64,000 bases of DNA from Candidatus Nanosynbacter sp. HMT-352 (GTDB lineage: Bacteria > Patescibacteriota > Saccharimonadia > Saccharimonadales > Saccharimonadaceae): NCBI RefSeq assembly GCF_022819385.1, contig NZ_CP089290.1, forward strand, positions 186,001 to 250,000, in the 5' to 3' direction. The translations under genes and the position numbers were made by a program. The notes beneath the pieces were generated by a model that was given only the letters and a program-made list of their open reading frames with translations, was not told the origin of the DNA and searched no databases. Shown here piece after piece: positions 26,316 through 36,163 of the stretch. How positions within the stretch are numbered: position 1 is the first letter of the stretch; each line of letters begins with the position of its first letter.

Positions 26316-29300
26316 ATGAGAAGAAAATACTCATTGCCTAAGGTGGGCATGCTGGCAATAGTAGTGGCTTTGGCTATTTCGGTAACGGCTTTTTTTATCT
26401 ATACGTATGCGGCGCCAAGTTCGCCAAATTGGACGATAACTGGTAAATCCTGGGTTACTAAGCAATTTAATCCAGAAGACGCTACCAACTTCGGATCTAA
26501 TTGGGCTGTCGCTCCAGGGAGGTTAAAGAATGTGAAGCCCGGAGATACAGTTGATTGGTGGCATAGTCTTTTTGTCAGCGGAGGGCCTACTGATAATGTT
26601 ATAACTGGCGTTCAGCAGGATGTGTTCGATTTAAGCTCAAATCAGCCGATGGATAATGATGTCAGTCTGAATGATAGGGGAGCTTGGCATAATGAAGGTC
26701 CTCGGTCGTTTACGACTATTCCTGAATCTAACTGGAAGGGTTGGGCTTGGAATCGAACAAATAATCCAAAGGGAGTGGATTATCACACTACCACTATGGA
26801 GGCATTGAACGGAAAATCCAAGCTGGAGGATGTTCGTGGTCCGCTTGGAGAAAATAAATTTATGTTTACGCGAGTTATTCGAAAAGAAGACATGGGTAAG
26901 CGTATATGTCAGCGAATCTACTGGGATAGGCGCAATTCTTTGGTGCCAACCGGCTGGGTGTATTCATCATATGCCTGTGTTGAAGTTCCGTATGATTATG
27001 ATGTAGAACCTTCGGTGAGTGTTAATTCGGATTATATTGACGCAGAAAATGTCACGAAAATTGAGGGAATAAATGCTGGGTTGAATAACAAAGGGACTTT
27101 AAAGACTCAAAATTCTTCGTATGCACTTGCTCGATTTGTTGTCAGAGGGGCTGAAGTATCGGAGCTTACAGGAAAGAGTAATGAGGTTTCACTTCCTGGG
27201 GGTACTGCTGATGATGATTGGCCGTGCGCAATTGTGCGACTGATTAAAGGACAATATAGAGATAGCTTAAATATTGATAGTGGCGCGTGTAGAAAAATTG
27301 TTCAAAACACTGGCAGTCAATTAAACACCGGTCAGACTCCAGTGGCTACAAATCAGATAGATAATTTGGACAGGGTTAAGCTAAGTGCTAACGACAGTCT
27401 ATGTTACGTGGTTATGGTTAGCGATTATAATGGTTCGGCTCCTTCTACGGATTTTAGATACGCAGTTAAGTGTATTAGGTCGTCAAAAAGACCAAAGGTT
27501 CAGGTTTGGGGCGGTGATATTAAGACTGACAAAGAAGTTATTACTAGCAAGACATCGAACAGCGTGAACGTTCCTGATGAGAATCTTAGTCGCATTGAGT
27601 TAGATAAGACCTCTATACGAGCAAGGGGACTGTGGGGTACAGGTTTAGACAAAGATGGTAATAAGCTTGGTGATGAAGTGTCGTTTAGTCCCGGTGAATA
27701 TGGATATAAGGGTGGTAATATGGATGATAAACATTGGTCAATAGTTTGTGCCGAAGATCAGTATGGCGGTAATGGAAATCAGAGGGCGTATAAGAAGTCT
27801 ACTGGAAAGCCAGATTATCTTCCGAGTTGTCATGGTGATGCGACCAACTTAAAAGACGACTATCAAGCAAGGACGATTGTAACGACACAGTGGCGCGCTC
27901 CTGGTGGAGGCGATGTATTGCAAGATGGTTATATTACGTGTGAACCCGATTCCATGTATTATGACATAGTTGGTGACGCATCGCTCGTCTATAATCCTGA
28001 TTATTGTAAGAGGGGCGTTTGGAGGACATCTGACTCTGCAAAATGGATTGGTATAAACAGCTTTGGTCGACATACGCATTCTAATAGTAAACCGGATCCG
28101 GCTCATCTAAATTGTCATGATAATTCTCGTCCTATAGTAGAGATTATCCCGTGCTCAAATACATACGTCTTTAGATTGAAGGGTATTAATTTAGAAGGGT
28201 TAAAAGATGCTAAGAGTCTGGAGATCGGTTTTAGTGGAGCTGTAGATAACCTCGTTAAGGTGAAGATCAACGGTTATGAGATGAAAACGTTAGGTAACGA
28301 CAACGGATCCAGACCTGAAGGAGTTCAGTATTTTGGTTGGGGTCTTCCGGGCTATGCTGGAAATTCTCGATTTACCGCTGAGACGCAGCCAGGCACTGTT
28401 TTATATGAGAATAATAACTTCATCGATATTTATGTAAAATCTAACCCATCGCATATGGGGCTACTGATCGAGGATATAACATTGGCGTATAAGATGGCCT
28501 ATACGAATCAGAATGTGTACGGTTCTTGGGGCGAATATGGAATTATTGCTAACGGTAAGGCAGATTCGGCTTCTGGGGCTGGATTGTCGTCATCGTTTAA
28601 TGGTCGCTCGGGAGTGACTCCACGTGACTACAACAAGCTAACTTTCGCCAATATTCCAAAGTATGGTAATTTCAGTAGCACCAGTTCAGTTCCAGATAAT
28701 TTTACTTTACCGTCAGTTCGTGGGGCGAGAGGTAATATCTCTGGCAATGTAGATGTGAATAGTCTAGCTTCGGGTGAATATAACGCTGGAAACGTAACCT
28801 TAACGGGGTCAAAATTAAGTGTAGGCAAGAGTATAGTCATAAAGTCCTCGGGCGTAGTTAGGATTTCGGGCGACTTACTATACACAGACACGAATGATGT
28901 GCGTCAATTGCCACAACTAATTATCTACGCGAAAAATATTATCATAGAGCCTTCGGTTGGAGAGGTGAATGCTTGGTTGATTACTCAGAAAGACGGATAT
29001 GTTAGTACTTGTGGCGTGGTAATTAGCTTCGGAGATTGGCTAAGTGGAGTTTCTGAATCTTCTTGCGGTAAGAAGCAACTGAAGGTTAACGGACCAATTA
29101 AAACTGGACGCTTGTTCTTGCGACGAACGTACGGCGGAAAACATGCTTCATCTGCAAAGAATGATCCGAATATGCATCCTGGAACTCCAGCAGAAATCAT
29201 CAATTTGAGGGCTGACACTTATATTTGGGCTTACAATAATTATCGAAACACTGGCGCGATTAGTACGATGAATGTTCGCGAATTGCCGCCAAGATATTAA
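26316..29300 (+). CDS. large secreted protein, possible pilus-associated adhesin
   Basis: A 994-residue protein with an N-terminal signal/anchor helix (MLAIVVALAISVTAFFIYTYA, about residues 12-32). The body is rich in Trp, Tyr, Gly, Asn and Cys and beta-strand-like, with several Cys pairs. The last 200 residues (NISGNVDVNSLASGEYNAGN, GKSIVIKSSGVVRISGDLLY) look like a short beta-solenoid. I do not recognise a family. It lies directly upstream of and in the same direction as pilM-pilC, separated by a new promoter at 29305. A role in surface contact together with the pili is inference from context only. The transcript is leaderless. Confidence 0.75.
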   Translation: MRRKYSLPKVGMLAIVVALAISVTAFFIYTYAAPSSPNWTITGKSWVTKQFNPEDATNFGSNWAVAPGRLKNVKPGDTVDWWHSLFVSGGPTDNVITGVQQDVFDLSSNQPMDNDVSLNDRGAWHNEGPRSFTTIPESNWKGWAWNRTNNPKGVDYHTTTMEALNGKSKLEDVRGPLGENKFMFTRVIRKEDMGKRICQRIYWDRRNSLVPTGWVYSSYACVEVPYDYDVEPSVSVNSDYIDAENVTKIEGINAGLNNKGTLKTQNSSYALARFVVRGAEVSELTGKSNEVSLPGGTADDDWPCAIVRLIKGQYRDSLNIDSGACRKIVQNTGSQLNTGQTPVATNQIDNLDRVKLSANDSLCYVVMVSDYNGSAPSTDFRYAVKCIRSSKRPKVQVWGGDIKTDKEVITSKTSNSVNVPDENLSRIELDKTSIRARGLWGTGLDKDGNKLGDEVSFSPGEYGYKGGNMDDKHWSIVCAEDQYGGNGNQRAYKKSTGKPDYLPSCHGDATNLKDDYQARTIVTTQWRAPGGGDVLQDGYITCEPDSMYYDIVGDASLVYNPDYCKRGVWRTSDSAKWIGINSFGRHTHSNSKPDPAHLNCHDNSRPIVEIIPCSNTYVFRLKGINLEGLKDAKSLEIGFSGAVDNLVKVKINGYEMKTLGNDNGSRPEGVQYFGWGLPGYAGNSRFTAETQPGTVLYENNNFIDIYVKSNPSHMGLLIEDITLAYKMAYTNQNVYGSWGEYGIIANGKADSASGAGLSSSFNGRSGVTPRDYNKLTFANIPKYGNFSSTSSVPDNFTLPSVRGARGNISGNVDVNSLASGEYNAGNVTLTGSKLSVGKSIVIKSSGVVRISGDLLYTDTNDVRQLPQLIIYAKNIIIEPSVGEVNAWLITQKDGYVSTCGVVISFGDWLSGVSESSCGKKQLKVNGPIKTGRLFLRRTYGGKHASSAKNDPNMHPGTPAEIINLRADTYIWAYNNYRNTGAISTMNVRELPPRY

Positions 29301-29304
29301 AAGT

Positions 29305-29333
29305 TTGCAAATTAAAACGCTAATGTATATAAT
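29305..29333 (+). promoter_or_regulatory. promoter of the type IV pilus operon
   Basis: TTGCAA 29305-29310, 17-bp spacer, TATAAT 29328-29333; the pilM ATG is 11 nt beyond the -10 box. Confidence 0.75.
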
Positions 29334-29344
29334 TATTATTAGTT

Positions 29345-30391
29345 ATGAAATTAGCAAAAGGGTTGGGCGAATTCTTCGGACTGGACATCGATACGAATGC
29401 GGTGCGGGTGGTTCAATTGTCTCGTACTGGCACGGGATGGAGTTTGTCTCATTACGGTTATACGCCAGTTGATTCTAAGATAACGAGCGGCGATTCTCCA
29501 GAGTCTAAGCGACGTTTGGGCGAGGCTATTATGACCGCCGTTGGTCAAGCTGGGATTAAGACGTCCAATGTAGCTGTCGGTTTGCCGTCAAATAAGACGT
29601 TTTCTACCATTATTGATGTGCCAAAGGTTTCTGAGCAGGAATTGAAGGCGATGATGAAATATCAAGTTGATCAATATATTCCAATGTCTTTGGATGAGGC
29701 AGAAGTTGACTGGGTTTTATTGGGTGATAGTTTGCATGCTCAGAATCAGTATGAGATTTTGCTAACAAGTACAGCGAAGTCTTATGCGGAAGAGCGTCTG
29801 GAATTAGTTGAAAATCTTGGCTTCAATGTGATTGCCGAAGAGCCAAACGCTATTGCTATGGTTCGCTCTTTATCAGCTACCGATTCTCAGGATGCGCGTT
29901 TGATTATCAATATGGGCGAAAATTCAACGGATTTGGCGGTCGTCTACAACGGAGCGCCGCGACTTATTCGTATGATTCCGACAGGGCTTTCATCTTTGGT
30001 TCGATCGGCGGTTCAGAATCTTAGCGTCCAGGAAGATCAAGCTCGTCAATTTATTTTGAAATTTGGTTTGGCGCCGGATAAATTGGATGGTCAAGTGTTA
30101 AGGGCTATTGATTCAACTCTCGACAATTTTTCTTCAGAGCTGGTGAAATCTATAAAGTTTTTCCAAACTCGATATCCAAGCGTAGCAGTTTCTGGAATTT
30201 TGTTATCAGGGTTTGGTTCAGCTATTCCGCAACTTGATGGGTATGTGATGAATAAAACTGGAGTTCAGTCAATTGCCGCAGATCCGTGGCAGCGCGTTCA
30301 AGTTTCTCAGTCAGATCAACAGCAATTGGCGCCGATTGCTTCAGAATTCGCTATTGCCGTAGGTCTGGCACAAAGGAGTAATATATCATGA
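29345..30391 (+). CDS. pilM: type IV pilus assembly protein PilM
   Basis: A 348-residue actin-like ATPase of the pilus inner platform. The N-terminus FGLDIDTNAVRVVQLSR matches the phosphate-1 loop of FtsA/PilM proteins; VAVGLPSNKTFSTIIDVP, LIINMGENSTDLAVVYNG (phosphate 2) and GILLSGFGSAIPQLDGYV (adenosine loop) follow in order. It links the cytoplasmic motors to PilN/PilO. The stop overlaps pilN (ATGA). Confidence 0.92.
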   Translation: MKLAKGLGEFFGLDIDTNAVRVVQLSRTGTGWSLSHYGYTPVDSKITSGDSPESKRRLGEAIMTAVGQAGIKTSNVAVGLPSNKTFSTIIDVPKVSEQELKAMMKYQVDQYIPMSLDEAEVDWVLLGDSLHAQNQYEILLTSTAKSYAEERLELVENLGFNVIAEEPNAIAMVRSLSATDSQDARLIINMGENSTDLAVVYNGAPRLIRMIPTGLSSLVRSAVQNLSVQEDQARQFILKFGLAPDKLDGQVLRAIDSTLDNFSSELVKSIKFFQTRYPSVAVSGILLSGFGSAIPQLDGYVMNKTGVQSIAADPWQRVQVSQSDQQQLAPIASEFAIAVGLAQRSNIS

Positions 30392-31113
30392 TTGAGATAA
30401 ATCTTCTCCCAAACGTTAAGCGCGAGCTATTGAAGACTCGGGCTATGCGCAATCGGGTTATTTCGATATCGTTCTTGGCGGGCGGTGCTTCGATTGCGGC
30501 AGTAGTTGTTTTGGCGTTGATTTTTGGTAGCCAAATTGCAGCCGAGGCGGTTCAGAACGGAGTTATTAAAGATAGGAACGACAAATTGATGGCGGTCGAA
30601 GATCTCAATAAGGTTGTAACGATTCAAAATCAATTGACAAAGATCAATGAGCAACATTCTGGAAAGAAGATTAATTCAAGGATCTTTGATGTTGTAACAG
30701 CGGTTAATCCGGTTGCACCAAATAACGTTAGTTTTTCGGATATAAAAGTCAATCCTGAGTCAAAAACTATTACTCTGGAGGGTAGCGCGGTTAATGGCTA
30801 TAGCGCGTTAGAAACCTTAAAGAAAACCATCTTGAATACGAAGGTCCAGACTACTGACGGTGATAAAAGTTCCGAGGTTAGTCTGACTAAGGAGATAAAA
30901 GATGGCGATACTAGTTTTGGAGAGAACTCAGAAGGTAAAAAAGTGTTGCAATTCTCGTTCTCGTTTGAATACGCAGAAGAATTACTAGCGCCTGCAAATA
31001 ATGGCACAGTTTCCGTGTTGACGCCGACTGGTAAGGTTGATGTGACAGACTCACGTCAGGGAATTCCGGATAGCTTGTTTAAGAGTAACTCGAAAAAACA
31101 GGAGAAGAAATAA
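30388..31113 (+). CDS. pilN: type IV pilus assembly protein PilN
   Basis: 241 residues. The cytoplasmic start MIEINLLPNVKRELL is the PilM-binding INLLP motif diagnostic of PilN; one membrane helix (about residues 25-45) and a coiled-coil plus ferredoxin-like outer domain follow (VNPESKTITLEGSAVNGYSA). Longer than some PilN because of a Ser/Lys-rich tail. Overlaps pilM and abuts pilO, indicating one operon. Confidence 0.9.
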   Translation: MIEINLLPNVKRELLKTRAMRNRVISISFLAGGASIAAVVVLALIFGSQIAAEAVQNGVIKDRNDKLMAVEDLNKVVTIQNQLTKINEQHSGKKINSRIFDVVTAVNPVAPNNVSFSDIKVNPESKTITLEGSAVNGYSALETLKKTILNTKVQTTDGDKSSEVSLTKEIKDGDTSFGENSEGKKVLQFSFSFEYAEELLAPANNGTVSVLTPTGKVDVTDSRQGIPDSLFKSNSKKQEKK

Positions 31114-31781
31114 TGGCGACCGATAATAAAGAAGTTGCAATACGCAAGCGGCAACAGATTGACTCATCGAAAAAGACTATGTTTATTTTTGTGGCTTCTG
31201 CGGCATTTTTGGCGGGAATTGCGCTTGTTGTGAGTATATTTTTGGTGCAGCAAATCGTATTTCATTCGAAGATTCTTCTGGAGAAGCAAAATACAATTTC
31301 TCGTCTAGATAAAAACCTGTCGTCGGTTGACGAGCTAAAGAAGAATATTAGAGTCTTAGATACGAATACTGCACTTAATTCTATAAAATCAAGCAGCGAA
31401 AGTAATGCTCTTCAGACGATACTGGATGCGTTGCCAGATAATGCGAACGCCGATGCTCTTGGTGCTTCGTTGAAGAATAAATTTATTGACACGACTACTG
31501 GTGTGACTATTCAAAATCTGACCGTTGCTCAATCTGGATCTGATAGTGAAAGCTCTGAGTCAACATCTGAAAACGTCATATCATTTACTATGGAAGTGAG
31601 TGGTCCAGCTGAAAAATTGAAAGAATTGTTAACTAAGTTAGAGGCGTCTATTCGAGTCATTGACCTAAAGACCGTGGAAATCCAGCGAAATGAGGATAGA
31701 TTGAGTTTGGTAGTTCGAGGTGTCGCTTATTACGAGCCAGCACAAACAATACAATTAGAGAATAAGGTGGTTAAGCCATGA
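31113..31781 (+). CDS. pilO: PilO-like inner-membrane pilus alignment protein
   Basis: 222 residues: short basic cytoplasmic end, one membrane helix (MFIFVASAAFLAGIALVVSI), a coiled-coil (LLEKQNTISRLDKNLSSVDE) and a C-terminal ferredoxin-like domain (VISFTMEVSGPAEKLKELLT). Sequence similarity to PilO is weak; the assignment rests on topology and on its position after pilN. Overlaps both neighbours by 1-4 nt. Confidence 0.75.
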   Translation: MATDNKEVAIRKRQQIDSSKKTMFIFVASAAFLAGIALVVSIFLVQQIVFHSKILLEKQNTISRLDKNLSSVDELKKNIRVLDTNTALNSIKSSSESNALQTILDALPDNANADALGASLKNKFIDTTTGVTIQNLTVAQSGSDSESSESTSENVISFTMEVSGPAEKLKELLTKLEASIRVIDLKTVEIQRNEDRLSLVVRGVAYYEPAQTIQLENKVVKP

Positions 31782-32008
31782 AGAAAACAGACATAGCAAT
31801 GGTAATATTGATCGCGGGTGTAGGTGTGGCAATCGGTTATATTGTCGCCTCTAATATCTCGTTCTTAAAAGTCCCAGAATCTGGCACAAAAGTACAGACT
31901 ATTCGAGAAATATCACCTGACGTCGAAAAGCCAAACCCAGCGATTTTTAATAATAATGCGATAAATCCAACTGTTGAAATATTCGTAGGTCAAGATGCAG
32001 CCAAATAG
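31778..32008 (+). CDS. small membrane protein of the pilus operon
   Basis: 76 residues with one N-terminal membrane helix (IAMVILIAGVGVAIGYIVAS) and a short outer tail. ATGA overlap with pilO shows it is part of the operon. It occupies the place of pilP in diderm clusters but has no lipobox and no similarity I recognise. Confidence 0.75.
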   Translation: MKKTDIAMVILIAGVGVAIGYIVASNISFLKVPESGTKVQTIREISPDVEKPNPAIFNNNAINPTVEIFVGQDAAK

Positions 32009-32021
32009 AGAAGGGGTGTAA

Positions 32022-33782
32022 ATGGCTTTACTGACGGACGACATCCAAGATAAGTTGATCGAGCTGCTCGTAAACGAGGGGCTTATTGAGAAGTCTGTCA
32101 TTGATGATGCCTTAAAGCGTGCCTCTGAGAGTGGCAAGCCGTTATTTAGTTTGCTTAGCGAAGAGGGACTGCTTGATAATGAACTATTAGTTCATGGCGT
32201 GGCTCAAGTTTCGGGTGTGCCGTACGTCAATCTGTCGAATAGTGTTATTAGCCAGGATATTTTATCTCTATTGCCGTCCGACGTTGCTGAGAGATTTATG
32301 GCTGTGCCGCTAGCCGAAGTTCAGAATAGACTAGCGGTAGCGATGATCGACGCGAATAATGTTCAAGCGGTGGACTATTTGTCAAATCGTATCCAGCGTC
32401 CGATAAAAGTATTTATGGCTTCGGAAGAGAGTGTCCGTCATGTCTTAGATCAATATAAGACTGACTTGTCGTCTGTTAATGTGGCTGCACAGGCTTCGCA
32501 GGAAGAGTCTTTGTCGGAAGCTGGCAATATCAAAACAATTGTTCAAGATTCACCAATATCACGAGCGTTGTCGACAATTTTGGAGTACGCAGTGAAGAGT
32601 CACGCGTCCGACGTGCATATTGAGCCATTAGAGAAGGCTTTGAAGATTCGTTGTCGTGTTGACGGTGTTTTGCGTGAGATTATGCAGCTTCCAAAGAGCA
32701 TTGAGCCGGCGCTAGTTAGTCGTATTAAGATTCTTTCCAATCTGAAAATTGACGAGCATCGGATTCCTCAGGATGGTCAATTCGCGGTTAACGTCGCAGG
32801 TAAAGAAGTTGACCTCCGTATCGCTATCTCTCCTGTCGTTTGGGGCGAGCAAGTAGTTATTCGTCTGCTTGATAAGAGTGGAAGTTCTTTCAACTTGGAA
32901 GACATGGGCTACGCTGGGCGCGCATTAAGAACGATTCGCAAGGGAATTAAGCGACCAAATGGAATGATCTTGACGTCGGGTCCAACTGGTTCTGGTAAGT
33001 CAACGAGTTTGTACGCGTTGATCAAGGAGATTAAGGATGACACCGTGAATATTGTGACGCTTGAAGATCCGGTTGAGTATAAGATGGATGGCGTCAATCA
33101 GATTCAGGTGAACGCAGAAGTTGGTTTGACGTTTGCTTCTGGATTGCGCTCAATTTTGCGCCAAGACCCAGACATTGTGATGGTTGGTGAGATTCGCGAT
33201 AACGAAACTGCGAATTTGGCTATTCAGGCGGCCTTAACGGGACACTTGGTTTTCTCGACACTTCACACTAATTCCGCTGCTGGTGTATTGCCACGTTTGT
33301 TGGATATGGGAATCGAGCCGTTTCTTATTGCTAGCACGGTTAACACAATTATTGGTCAGCGTTTGGTGAGGCGAGTGGCGCGTCGTCGGGATATTTATCA
33401 ATCGTCACCACTGGAAACGCAGGTAATTCGCGAGGCAGTTGGTGGATTATTGCCGCAAACAAGGGAGCAAGTTGCTCAATACGCGCAAGATCTGGGATAT
33501 GAAAGCTTGCCGCTAGCGACGCAGACGTCGTTTGCCTTGGCAAAAGGAAAAGATACGCCGCAAACTCCTCGCGGTTATGCTGGACGAGCTGGTTTGTATG
33601 AGGTCATGGATATTACTGAAGAGATTCAGAATTTGATTGTTAAGCGCGCAACTTCAGCGGAAATCCAGCGAATGGCAATTCAACAGGGTATGATTACGAT
33701 GCGCCAAGATGGTTATCTGAAGGCGTTGAACGGAATAACGACAATAGAAGAAGTTAATAGGGTAGCGGCGGATACCGCGTAA
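32022..33782 (+). CDS. pilB: type IV pilus extension ATPase PilB
   Basis: A 586-residue GspE/PilB ATPase that powers pilus polymerisation. N-terminal MshEN-type domain (about residues 1-150), N2 domain with SHASDVHIEPLEKALKIRCR, Walker A TSGPTGSGKSTS, Asp box and Walker B RQDPDIVMVGEIRD, His box TGHLVFSTLHTN. The zinc tetracysteine site of PilB proteins is missing: QRLVRRVARRRDIY replaces the first CxxC and PRGYAGRAGLYEV follows without the second. AAGGGG precedes the ATG. Confidence 0.95.
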   Translation: MALLTDDIQDKLIELLVNEGLIEKSVIDDALKRASESGKPLFSLLSEEGLLDNELLVHGVAQVSGVPYVNLSNSVISQDILSLLPSDVAERFMAVPLAEVQNRLAVAMIDANNVQAVDYLSNRIQRPIKVFMASEESVRHVLDQYKTDLSSVNVAAQASQEESLSEAGNIKTIVQDSPISRALSTILEYAVKSHASDVHIEPLEKALKIRCRVDGVLREIMQLPKSIEPALVSRIKILSNLKIDEHRIPQDGQFAVNVAGKEVDLRIAISPVVWGEQVVIRLLDKSGSSFNLEDMGYAGRALRTIRKGIKRPNGMILTSGPTGSGKSTSLYALIKEIKDDTVNIVTLEDPVEYKMDGVNQIQVNAEVGLTFASGLRSILRQDPDIVMVGEIRDNETANLAIQAALTGHLVFSTLHTNSAAGVLPRLLDMGIEPFLIASTVNTIIGQRLVRRVARRRDIYQSSPLETQVIREAVGGLLPQTREQVAQYAQDLGYESLPLATQTSFALAKGKDTPQTPRGYAGRAGLYEVMDITEEIQNLIVKRATSAEIQRMAIQQGMITMRQDGYLKALNGITTIEEVNRVAADTA

Positions 33783-33793
33783 AAGGAGGAAAT

Positions 33794-34864
33794 ATGAATA
33801 ATCAAGAATTGCGAATTGAGATTTTGCTGGAAGAAGTCGTTAAGAAGCGAGCTTCAGACCTTCATATTCAAGTTGGTTTGCCGCCAATGCTACGAATTGA
33901 CGGTGCGCTTATGCCGGCCGCCGGAACTCAACCATTGGACGAGCCTGCAGTTGAGAGATTGGTATTTCAGATTCTTGATGAAGATCAGCGACAGATTTTG
34001 CTAAAAGATAAGGAATTCGACTTTTCGTTTGCGTTTGGCACACTGGGACGATTCCGAGTTAACGCCTTTCATGAGCGTGGCAATTTGGCTGCAGCTCTAC
34101 GTTTGATTCCAAATGAAATTAAGTCGGCATCTGAACTGGGTATGCCACCAGTTGTTAATACGTTTGCGGATTTTCCTCGCGGTTTGGTGTTGGTCACTGG
34201 TCCAACTGGTTCTGGTAAGTCAACAACTTTGGCGGCGCTGGTTGATAAAATTAATTCTGAGCGCTCACAGCATATTATTACCATTGAAGATCCTATCGAG
34301 TTTACTCACAAGTCGAAAAAATCAGTGGTAGTTCAGCGTGAGGTTCATTACGACACTTATTCCTTCTCTGCAGCTTTACGCTCGAGTCTTCGCCAAGACC
34401 CAGACGTTGTGTTGATTGGTGAGATGCGCGATCTCGAGACGATTTCAGCGGCGATTACAATTGCCGAAACTGGACACTTGGTGTTTGCAACGCTACACAC
34501 GAACTCCGCAGCGCAATCAATTGACCGTATGATTGACGTGTTCCCACCGCACCAGCAACCGCAAATTCGTGCTCAGCTCAGTAATATTTTGATGGCAATT
34601 TGTTCGCAGCGACTAGTCCCAGCTATTGGCGGCGGACGAGTTGTGGCGGCAGAGGTTTTGATTGCTAATCCAGCGGTGCGCAACATTATCCGCGAAGGTA
34701 AATCTCACCAATTGGATGCCGTGATTCAGACTGGTGCTGATCAGGGAATGCAGACGATGGATCGAACTTTGGTCAATTTGGTGCAGAATGGTACGATTAC
34801 GTATGATAGCGCTCGTGAATTTGCTGTCGATTTGACGGAATTCGAGAGGTTGATGAGGGGGTAG
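33794..34864 (+). CDS. pilT: type IV pilus retraction ATPase PilT
   Basis: A 356-residue PilT: ASDLHIQVGLPPMLRIDG, Walker A TGPTGSGKSTTLAAL, Walker B RQDPDVVLIGEMRD and the AIRNLIRE-like C-terminal motif AVRNIIREGKSHQL. It depolymerises pili, giving twitching or DNA uptake. AAAGGAGG precedes the ATG; 11 nt after pilB and 3 nt before pilC. Confidence 0.96.
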   Translation: MNNQELRIEILLEEVVKKRASDLHIQVGLPPMLRIDGALMPAAGTQPLDEPAVERLVFQILDEDQRQILLKDKEFDFSFAFGTLGRFRVNAFHERGNLAAALRLIPNEIKSASELGMPPVVNTFADFPRGLVLVTGPTGSGKSTTLAALVDKINSERSQHIITIEDPIEFTHKSKKSVVVQREVHYDTYSFSAALRSSLRQDPDVVLIGEMRDLETISAAITIAETGHLVFATLHTNSAAQSIDRMIDVFPPHQQPQIRAQLSNILMAICSQRLVPAIGGGRVVAAEVLIANPAVRNIIREGKSHQLDAVIQTGADQGMQTMDRTLVNLVQNGTITYDSAREFAVDLTEFERLMRG

Positions 34865-34867
34865 TAA

Positions 34868-36082
34868 ATGAAAAAGTACGATTACGAAGCCAGAGATAGT
34901 GCAAGTAATAAAATCGTTAAATCAGTTGTTCAGGCTGATAGCGAAAATGCTGCCGCGAAGCTTTTGACGTCACAAGGGTTTGTCCCATTAAAAATTGAAC
35001 TACAAGACGATAAGACCAGCTTCTTTGCAAAGTTTTCTGGTAGAATCACCACTAAGGATAAGGTTGTATTTACTCGTCAGCTGGCTACACTTATTGGTGC
35101 AGGGCTACCTTTGGCGCAAAGCCTTCGAACAGTTCAGGAACAGACTACGAATAAGCGCATGCAGGAGATAGTCCAGGAAATTATCTCTGACGTTGAAGGT
35201 GGTAAATCCTTGTCTGATTCGTTCGCAAAGCATCCAGAAGCTTTCAATAAAGTTTATGTAGCTTTGGTCTCGGCTGGTGAAACGTCAGGTACAATGGATG
35301 ATTCTCTTAAGAGGTTGGCGGCTCAGCAGGAAAAGGACGCTGCTATGATGAGTAAAATTAGAGGTGCTATGATGTATCCGTCAATTGTCTTGGTAGTGAT
35401 TATCTTAGTTATCGGATTTATGTTGTTCACGGTTGTTCCGCAAGTTGAGGGTCTGTATCGTGACTTAAATAAGGGGTTGCCATTTGTAACTCTTATGATG
35501 ATTAAAACGGCGAACTTTTTTAGTAGTCTTTGGTGGCTTGTTATATTGGCAATGATTATCGGCGGTTATTTCCTAGTACAATATCTGAAAACTGAACAAG
35601 GAATTAGGACTAAAGACACCTTTAAGCTTAATGTTCCGCTATTTAAAGGAATGTTCAGGAAAATGTACATGGCTCGATTTGCCAGGACTGGTCAAGTTCT
35701 TCTGAGTACTGGCGTGCCGATGCTTGATATGCTTCGTATTACGTCTGATGCTGTCAATAACGTGATTATTAGCGAAAGTATACTTCGCGCATCGGATAAG
35801 GTTAAAGGCGGTAAGGCGCTCTCAGCTTCTTTATCTAATGAAGATTATTTCCTAGCAATGGTACCGCAGATGATTAAAATTGGTGAGCAATCGGGTAAAA
35901 TTGATGAGATGATGGGCAAGACCGCTCAAGTTTATGAAGATGAGCTTGATGAGGAAATTCGCGCTTTGTCGACGGCGATAGAACCAGTCCTGATGGTCTT
36001 TTTGGCTATAGTTGCAGGTACGATGGTCGCGGCTATCTTGCTTCCAATTTATAGTTTGGTCGGCAACATCAATATTCGCTAG
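34868..36082 (+). CDS. pilC: type IV pilus platform protein PilC
   Basis: A 404-residue polytopic protein with two T2SSF domains (FTRQLATLIGAGLPLAQSLRTV and FARTGQVLLSTGVPMLDMLR) and three membrane helices (about residues 170-195, 220-240, 370-395). It is the rotor-like platform that PilB and PilT act on. The operon seems to end here, followed by a new promoter and the pilin gene. Confidence 0.95.
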   Translation: MKKYDYEARDSASNKIVKSVVQADSENAAAKLLTSQGFVPLKIELQDDKTSFFAKFSGRITTKDKVVFTRQLATLIGAGLPLAQSLRTVQEQTTNKRMQEIVQEIISDVEGGKSLSDSFAKHPEAFNKVYVALVSAGETSGTMDDSLKRLAAQQEKDAAMMSKIRGAMMYPSIVLVVIILVIGFMLFTVVPQVEGLYRDLNKGLPFVTLMMIKTANFFSSLWWLVILAMIIGGYFLVQYLKTEQGIRTKDTFKLNVPLFKGMFRKMYMARFARTGQVLLSTGVPMLDMLRITSDAVNNVIISESILRASDKVKGGKALSASLSNEDYFLAMVPQMIKIGEQSGKIDEMMGKTAQVYEDELDEEIRALSTAIEPVLMVFLAIVAGTMVAAILLPIYSLVGNINIR

Positions 36083-36163
36083 ACTGACTTATATTTTTAG
36101 TGTATTATAAACGTAAGCATTTTTGCGTAAATATAGGTAAACCATAGAAAGGTGGGAAATCTA

